Part shown: positions 57,425 through 64,000 of the stretch, one piece after another
Numbering within the stretch: position 1 is the first letter of the stretch
How the letters are laid out: each line of letters starts with the position of its first letter
DNA from: Rhizomys pruinosus
Taxonomy: Eukaryota; Chordata; Mammalia; Rodentia; Spalacidae
Reading direction: 5' to 3'
Length of the DNA: 64,000 nt
Assembly: GCA_009823505.1 (NCBI GenBank)
Contig: VZQC01013876.1
Span: 977,132-1,041,131 of the forward strand
Translations under genes and position numbers: made by a program
Notes under the pieces: generated by a model
Database searches by the model: none
The model's input: only the letters and a program-made list of their open reading frames with translations
Told to the model about the DNA's origin: nothing

Positions 57425-58152
57425 CAAATAAGGGAAAATGTAGGCCATTTGTTTTTCTGACTCTGTGTTACTTCACTTAGCATAACAGTTTCTAGTTCCT
57501 TCCGTTTACCTTCAAATTTCCCAACTTTTTCTTTAAGGCCGAGTAGAGAACTCAACTGTGTAAATGTACTACATTTCCATTATCCACTCATCAGTTGAGG
57601 GACACTTCGGTTGTTTCCATCTCTTAGATATTATGAAAGAGCAGCAACAAACATGGATATACAAGTATTTCTGCAATAGAATGAGCCCTTTGGATATATG
57701 CCAAGGCAGGTATAACTGGTTCAAAGGGTAGGTTCATTTTTAGTTTTTTAAAGAGTTTTCCACACTGTTTTACATGGGGGTTCCATGAGTTTGCAATCCT
57801 ACAAGCAGTGAATTAACAGTCCCCTTTCCCTGCATCTTCTCTAGCATTTGGTATTATTTACTCTCCTGATCTTAGTCAGTTTGACTGTGGTAGGATGAAA
57901 TGTTTAAGTAGTTTCAATTTTAATTTTCCTAATTACTAACTACGTTGAAAACTTTTTAAGATGTTTCTTAGCCATCTTTATTTCTTCTTTTGAGAACTCT
58001 CTATTCAGGTCTTTAGTCCATCTTTTAATTGGGTCACTTGTTTTCTTGATTGTTTGCTTTTGAATTATTTATGTATTCTGGATAGTAAACCTTTGTCAGG
58101 TGTGTCGCTGGTGAAGATTTTCCCCCACTCTGTGGGTTTTTCTCTTCACTTC

Positions 58153-58554
58153 TGTGCTGGATAGCTTTAGTGTCAACTTGACACACCTGGGTTGAGGGAG
58201 CCTCAATTGGGGAATTGGCTTCATTGGATTGGCCTGTGTCTACATCTGTGGAGCATTGTCTTGATGGTCGAGCAGTGTGGGGAGGCCCAGCCCACAATGA
58301 GTGGTGCCAGCCTGGGCAGGTGGTTGTGTATGACATAAGAAGGCAGGCTGGGCATGAGCCAGGAGAGTAAGCCAGTGAACAGCATTCCTCCAGCGCTTCA
58401 GCTCCTGCCTCCAGTTTCCTGCCCTGAGTTCCTACCTTGGGCTCCCTAAGTGATGAACTGTGACCCGGGAGATGTAAGCTGAATAAACCCTTTCCTCCCC
58501 AAGTTGGTGTTGGTCAGAGTGTTTTGTCACAGCAATGGAAGACACACTAGAACA
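58153..58554 (+). mobile_element. Solo LTR (~400 bp, ERV family)
   Basis: TGTGCTGG start, CA end, gaataaaccctttcctcccc box and a perfect 5-bp target duplication acttc at 58148-58152 and 58555-58559. Same family and length as 27736-28136, inserted in L1 ORF2. Confidence 0.9.
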
Positions 58555-59616
58555 ACTTCCTTCATTGTTTGTTTTGCTGTACAATTTTTTTTTAGTTTAA
58601 TGAGGTCCCACTTGTTGGCTGTTAACCTTAATTCCTGATCAACTGATGTTCAATTTAGAAAGTCCTTTCCTACACCTCTATCTTATATGCTATTACCAAT
58701 GTTTACATCTAACAGATTCAGAGTTTCAGGTTTCACATTGAGATCTTTGATCCATTTGGAGTTGACTTTTGTGCAAGGTGAAAGATAAGGGTCTAGTTTC
58801 ATTCTTCTACAGGTTGAGATCCAGTTTTGTCAGCACCATTTGTTGAGATGCTATTTTTCTTTGAGTGTGTGTTCTTTGCTCCTTTGTCAAATATCAGATG
58901 GCTGAAATTGCATGTACTTATATTTGGGCCTTCAGTTATGTTCCATTGATCTCCAGTTCTATTTTTGTCTCAGTACCATGCTGTTTTTATGACTATATAG
59001 CTCTGTGATGTAGTTTGAAATCTGGTATAGAAATCCTGCCTGCTTTGCTCTTTGTGATCAGGGTTGCTTTGGGTATCTGGTGTCTTTGGTACTTCCATAT
59101 GAAATTTACGATTTTTTTTTCTAATTTTGTGAAGAATATCATGGGGTTTTTGATTGGGATTGCATCAAATCTATATATTGCTATATATTTCTTTTGGTAG
59201 GATGGTGATTTTCATAACATATTCTTCCAATCCATGTGCATGAGAGGTCCTTCTATCTTCTGATGTCTTCTTCAATCACTTTCTTTAAAGCTTTAAAATT
59301 TTCATTGCAGAAATCTTTATTATCTTTGGTCAGGTTTATTTTGAGGGTTTTTTTTGAGGTTCTTTTGAATGGGATGATTTCCATGTATTCTTTCTTTAAT
59401 TGCTTGTTATTGGTATATAGAAAGGCTACTGAATTGGTAGATTAATTTTGTTACCTGATACTTTAGTGAAAGTGTTTTCTGGTGGAATTTTGACATCTCT
59501 TAGGTATAATACCATATCATCTGCAAAAAGGGATAGTTTGACCTCTTCTCCAATTACTACTTTAGTTTCCTTCTCTTCACTTACTGTTCTAGCAAGAGTT
59601 TCAAGCACTATTTTTA

Positions 59617-59860
59617 TTTTTTTATTTTTATTTTTTATTTTTTTAATTTTCATTTTTATTGATGCTTTGTGTATTTCATACATCATTTTCCAATTCAGTT
59701 CAGGCATATTTCCCTTTCCCTTCCCCTCACCCCATCCCAGATCATGCATTCTGCCATTACTGTCCTGCATCTTTCACTCAGTTTTTTTTTTCATTTTTTA
59801 ACAATAAGTGATAATTTGAGTACAAGCATCCTTCATGTAAAACCAGTTTGCAAGCAGTTG
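59617..59860 (-). mobile_element. Severely truncated young L1 (244 bp)
   Basis: Minus-strand L1 3' end with A/T-rich tail; perfect 15-bp target duplication caagcactattttta at 59602-59616 and 59861-59875. Its sequence is very close to 17448-17682. Confidence 0.95.
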
Positions 59861-60932
59861 CAAGCACTATTTTTAAAAAGGAGTGGAACTAGTAGACAGC
59901 TTTGCTGTGTTCCTCATTTTAAGGGGGATGCTTCTAGCTTTTCTCTATTTAGAATGATGTTGGGTCTGGGTTTGTTGTATATAGTTTTAATTATGTTGAG
60001 GTATGTTCTCCCAATCTAGTTCCCTCTAGGACTTTTAACATAAATGCATGTTGAATTTTATCAAAGGCCTTTTCTGCATTTAGAGATAACCATGTGATTT
60101 TTGTCCTTGAATCAATTTATTTGATTTATGGCATTTATTGTCTTAGGTATATTGAGCCATCCGTGCATCTTTGGAATAAAGCCAGCTTGATCATGGTGGA
60201 TGATCTTTTTAATGTGTGCCTGTGTGAGGTTTGCAAATGTTTTGCATTTATATTCATTAAGAATATGGGTCTATAGTTTTCTTTTTGTTTGTATCTTTAA
60301 CTAGTTTTGGTATTAGAGTGATGCTGGCTTCATAGAAGGAATTTGGAAGTTCTGCCTCTGTTTTTATCTTTTCAAATAATTGAAGCAATATTGGCTGTAA
60401 ATTTCCTTTAAAGGTCTGGTACTATTCTGCTGTAAATCCACCTGGTCCTGGGCATTTTTTACTTGGGAAGTTTTGTGTTACTGTTTCAAATTCTTTTTAT
60501 GTTTATGGGTCTGTTTAAGCTGTTGATCTCTCCTCGGATTAGCTTTGGTGATTTCCATGATTTTAAATATATATCCATTTCTTTTAGGTTTTCAAATTTA
60601 GCAGAGTATAGGTTTTTTAAAGTATTCCCTTATATTCTGGATATTTTTTGTTGTCTGTTGTGAGGTTTTCCCTTTAGTCTCTGATTTTGTTGATTTGGAG
60701 TTCCTCTTTCCTTCTTTTATTCAACTGGGCTAAGGGTCTGTCTATCTTGCTTATCTTTTCAAATAACCAGCTCTTGAATTCATTGATTCTTTGTATTGTT
60801 TTCTTTGTTTCTATTCATTAATCTCTGCTCTCATTTTTGTCATTTCTTCTTGTCTGCTGGGTTTGAGTTTCATTTGTTTTTACCTTTCAAGTGCCCTGAG
60901 TTGCAATGTTAGTGCTTTTTCTGAAAAAAATT

Positions 60933-61081
60933 TTTTTGGTCTTTTTGAGACAGGATCTCCCTGTAGCCCCAGCAGTCCTGGAACTCACTCTGTAGACCAG
61001 GCTGGCCTTGAACTCACAAAGATCCGCCTGCCTCTGCCCCCCAAGTGCTAGGATTAAAGGCATGCGCCACCACACCCGGCT
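60933..61081 (-). mobile_element. B1 SINE
   Basis: Near-consensus minus-strand B1; tttctgaa repeats flank it. Confidence 0.95.
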
Positions 61082-61094
61082 TTCTGAATTTTTT

Positions 61095-61745
61095 TTTTTT
61101 TAGTGAAGAGCTGGAAGCCACCCAAATATCCCTCAACTGATGAGTGGATAAAGAAAATGTGGTACATCTACACAATTGAGTTCTATGCAGTGGTAAAGAA
61201 AGATGACATCATGAACTTTGCAGGTAAATGGAAAGAACTAGAAGTCATTATGCTAAGTGAAGTAACTCAGTCCCAGAAAAACAAATGACGTACAGTGCCC
61301 CTCATTTGTGGATCCTAGCACCAAATCCTTATTGGTAAGGCAAACAGTATTTTCTTCTTTTTTAGTAAATATAAGGCCTGATACTATTTCAAAAAATGGC
61401 ACATTAAAAATGTGAATCCCTAAATGTGTTTTGGAATTACCTCATAGTTTATATTTGGACTTTGTAATTTTGGTATATGTGTGGAGTGTATATATGCATA
61501 TTTTTGAGTAATATAAAATTAAAGGAAACCAAAAGAAAAGAACTGTTTAAAGAACTGACCAATATAGTAACCTCCACCATCAAAAAAGTTTAAAAAGACT
61601 GAGAAAAAGATGCAAGACAGGACTTAAACATGTATGGCAGAATGCATGCATTCTTGGGGTGACGGGGGAAACATCTAAATTTGATTAAGAAATGCTATAT
61701 GAAATGCACAAAAACTCAATAAAATAAAAAATATTCACAAAAAAA
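61095..61745 (+). mobile_element. 5'-truncated L1
   Basis: ORF2 end with an open frame to a TGA at 61286-61288 (MWYIYTIEFYAVVKKDD readable), then UTR to actcaataaaataaaaaat. It is inserted in the old L1. Confidence 0.87.
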
Positions 61746-61749
61746 ATTA

Positions 61750-62095
61750 TTGAATTTTTGTCTTTCATATATAAAAACCTCAATAAGTCTTAATCACCTT
61801 TATACTCCCTCTCCATTAGTACCTTCCCACAGCCCCCCATTGGAATTTACACATTTGATTTTTTTTGATATTTTAGAGGCAGGGTCTCCCTTTTAGTACC
61901 AGTTGTCCTGGAGCTCGCTCTGTAGACCAGGCTGGCCTTGAACTCACAGACATCCCTCTACCTCCCGAGTGCTGGGATTAAAGGCGCGCACCACCATGCC
62001 TGGTTTACACATTCTTTCTATTGTGTTAAGGCTTATTGTGCCAAATTCATGTCTCTGATCCATTCCTCCATGCACATTTATCCGCTAAGCTGTAG
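61750..62095 (-). repeat. L1 3' UTR end, antisense, split by a B1
   Basis: cacctttatactccctctcc and ccttcccacagccccccat parallel 54915-54975; resumes after the B1 with gtgttaaggcttattgtgcc. Confidence 0.7.
61860..62002 (-). mobile_element. B1 SINE
   Basis: aggcagggtctcccttttag to cgcaccaccatgcctgg; tttacacatt flanks it on both sides. Confidence 0.93.
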
Positions 62096-62466
62096 TTCCT
62101 TTCTGAGTTTTTAATGTAGGCACTTAGAGCTATAAACTTCCCTCTTAGAACTGAATTTAAAGTGTCTCAGAGGTTTTATTGTATTGTATTGTTCTTTTTG
62201 TTTAATTGTAAGAATGCTATTATTTCTTTCTTAGTTTCTCCTTTGGTCCTTTCATCATTCAGGAGGGCGTTATTTAATCTCTGTGAGTTCCTCTAGTCAC
62301 TAGGGCTTCTTCCAGTGTTGATTTTAAGCTTTATTGCATTGTGGTCTGATAGCATGCATGGGATTATTTCAATTTTTTGTATTTGTTGAGGTTTGTTTTG
62401 TGCCCCAGTATGTGGTCAGTTTTGGAGAACATTCCATGGGGTGCTGAATAGAAAGTATATTCTTTG

Positions 62467-62566
62467 ACAGGCATGGTGGCACATGCGTTTAATACCAGCA
62501 ATCAGGAGGGAGACCCTGTCTCAAAACAACAACTACAACAACAACAACAACAACAACAACAGAAAG
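62467..62566 (+). mobile_element. Internally deleted B1 with (AAC)n tail
   Basis: Head gcatggtggcacatgcgttt joins directly to gggagaccctgtctcaaaac, so about 80 bp of the middle is missing. The tail is about 12 AAC units. The repeat tatattcttt flanks the unit. Confidence 0.88.
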
Positions 62567-63035
62567 TCAGTATATTCTTTGGTGCTTGGGTGGAATATTC
62601 AGGAGATGTCTGTTAGGTCCATTTGATGTATCATATTGTGTAATTCAGATGTCTCTCTATTTATTCTTTGTTCAGTTGACCTGCTTAATGAAAGTAGTGT
62701 GGTATTGAAGTCTGCTATTACTAGTGATTTAGGATTAATCTGTGTCTTAAATTCCTGTAGTATTTTATTTCAGAAGTTGGGCACAACAGGGTTTGGTTCA
62801 TACATATTAATGATTGTAATATCTTCTTGGTTAATTGTTCCTTTGTTAAGAATGAGTGACCCTCTTTATCTCTTCTGATTAGTTTTAGTTTGAAGTCTAT
62901 TTTGTCAGATATCAGAATTGCAACTCCTGCTTGCCTTTTAGTGACATTTGCTTGGAATATTTTTTCATCACATCCTTTCACCTTAAGGTAGTGCCTGTCC
63001 TTGCAGACAACAAAAAGATGGATTTTGTTTCTTTT

Positions 63036-63277
63036 TTAAAAAAATTTATTTATTTTTGTATGTGTATGAATGTACTGTCTGCATGTAGGTTTGTGCACCC
63101 GTGTCGTGCAATGCCGCGGAGGTCAGAAGAGGGTCTGAGATTCCCCTGGAACTGGAGTTCTCCTGGAATTGGAATTACAGGCGGTTCTTATCCGCCATGT
63201 GGGTGTTGGGGATCGAACCCGGGTCCTCTGCAAGAGCTGACGGTGCTCTTAACCACTAGGCTATCTCTCCAGACCCT
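63036..63277 (-). mobile_element. B2 SINE, long form
   Basis: Well preserved minus-strand B2 with the ggagttctcctggaattgg duplication, inserted near the start of the old L1 ORF2. Confidence 0.94.
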
Positions 63278-63399
63278 AATCCATTTAAGTGGACTGTGGC
63301 TTTCGACTTGGGAGTTCAGTTTGTTGATATTTAAGCTTGTTATTGAAAGATGTGTATTTGTTCCTGTAAGTTTAATTTCTGTTTACATTCTTAGTCTAA

Positions 63400-63925
63400 C
63401 TCTCTTTCCATAGTCCTAGCTTCATTTAATTTTTTCCTGTTACCATTTGGGTATAGTCGTTCCTTTCTCAGCTCTTTGTATTACTTCCAGTATTCTCTGA
63501 AGGGCTGATTTTCTGGACTTTCAGGCTATTCATGTCATGGAAGATTTTTCTTTCTCCTCAACTATTATACATACTTTTGTTGGGTAAAGTATTCTGGGCT
63601 GGTATCTATGGTCATTTAGAAACAGGAATAGTTTGGTTCAGTCTCTTCTGGCTTGCATAGTTTGCATTGAAAAGTAAGCTGTAATTCTGATGTTTTCCTT
63701 TATATGTGACTTGTTTTTCTTTTGCAGCTTTCAGAATTATCTCTTTGGTCTGCATGTTTAGTGTTTTTATTATGATGTGGCATGGGGTGTTTCTTTTCTG
63801 ATGCTGTCTATCTTATGTTCTGTGTCCTTCTTGTATTTATATAGGCATGTCTTTTCCTTAATTCTGGGAAATTTTCTTCTACAATCCTGTTGAAGATCTG
63901 GTCAGTACAATCATCCTGAGATTCA
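63400..63925 (-). pseudogene. Decayed L1 ORF1 C-terminal region
   Basis: The minus strand reads VEENFPELRK and later pieces such as KHIRITA- and ILYPTK-like segments in different frames, the order of the L1 ORF1p RNA-binding C-terminus. Several stops and shifts. Confidence 0.65.
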
Positions 63926-63926
63926 T

Positions 63927-63998
<72 letters not shown>

Positions 63999-64000
63999 TC
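63926..64000. repeat. (TTTC)n microsatellite, runs off the edge
   Basis: At least 18 perfect TTTC units to the last base; full length unknown. Confidence 0.97.

Larger units (their letters stand above)
57440..63360 (-). pseudogene. Decayed L1 ORF2, fragmented
   Basis: Minus-strand pieces include [11 protein letters not shown] near 59510-59545 (the RT active-site box) and [20 protein letters not shown] near 62890-62960 (the endonuclease region). Frameshifts and stops are frequent, and at least five insertions break the frame. It is not functional. Confidence 0.85.
27012..64000 (-). other. Dmd: Dmd intron 59 (partial)
   Basis: The gene runs on the minus strand, so sequence above exon 60 is the upstream intron. 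At least 37 kb is present and exon 59 was not found: no open frame resembling the preceding dystrophin repeat is visible. Most recognisable content is retroposed: L1, B1, B2, solo LTRs and microsatellites, separated by unique AT-rich DNA. Confidence 0.85.
54885..64000 (-). mobile_element. Old minus-strand L1 spread over 9 kb by insertions
   Basis: Read right to left: end of ORF1 (63925-63400), ORF2 (about 63360-57440), long 3' UTR (57345-54885) and a reversed poly-A at 54885. It is interrupted by B2, B1, two L1 pieces, a truncated L1, a solo LTR, a B1 and a plus-strand L1 3' end. It runs off the right edge, so its 5' end is unknown. Its sense strand is that of Dmd. Confidence 0.8.

Noticed and set aside
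5762..63277. B2 elements as functional tRNA genes
   Set aside because: The A/B boxes derive from a tRNA, but there is no cloverleaf with anticodon stem, and A-tails and target repeats show SINEs.
48295..63925. U6, 5S or other small RNA genes in A/T-rich intron
   Set aside because: No stretch matches the conserved cores of these RNAs on reading either strand; only SINE Pol III boxes were seen.
62993..64000. Dmd exon 59 near the right edge
   Set aside because: The minus strand here reads as L1 ORF1/ORF2 and a B2; no spectrin-repeat sequence precedes exon 60 within the window.

Overview
The window is mammalian genomic DNA from a mouse-like (myodont) rodent. It is AT-rich and packed with B1, B2/B3 and B4/ID SINEs, rodent-type LINE-1 and MT-like MaLR LTRs. 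The L1 ORF2 and the B1/B2 subtypes differ visibly from house mouse. The only exon of a cellular gene that I can support is a 147-bp exon on the minus strand (26865-27011). It translates in frame into 49 residues of the last spectrin-type repeat of dystrophin and has the length of DMD exon 60. This puts the window inside the X-linked Dmd gene, transcribed right to left. Bases 27012-64000 are intron 59 and bases 1-26864 are intron 60; neither exon 59 nor exon 61 was found.

Layout, left to right. 1-4042: L1 with almost all of ORF2 open, but with late nonsense codons and a frameshift. 4043-12117: SINEs, an ancient L1 relic, a MIR and a probable old retroviral LTR. 12118-14845: a nested block in which a solo LTR holds a B2 and a twin-primed (5'-inverted) L1, which itself holds an ERVL-like solo LTR. 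14846-21700: unique intron with MER5, B1, B2 and B4. 21722-25108: stacked L1 3' ends, interrupted at 22948-25055 by a complete, very young MaLR-type LTR retrotransposon. It has a 5-bp target duplication, 355-bp LTRs differing at one site, a Leu-type primer site, a polypurine tract and one uninterrupted 389-codon ORF. 26865-27011: Dmd exon 60, with an old MST-type MaLR LTR about 100 bp away in intron 59. 27500-54884: SINEs, solo LTRs, L1 3' ends, microsatellites and long unique stretches. 54885-64000: one old minus-strand L1 (3' UTR, ORF2, end of ORF1) broken by L1, LTR, B1 and B2 insertions and ending in a TTTC array at the window edge.

There is no operon-like organisation. One exon is held in large introns by splice sites, and nearly everything else is retroposed DNA in successive layers. 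The points most worth following up are the young MaLR provirus with its intact ORF, the nested twin-primed L1, an anomalous B1 insertion (44989-45294), and a 24-bp insertion flanked by 14-bp repeats (28932-28983).
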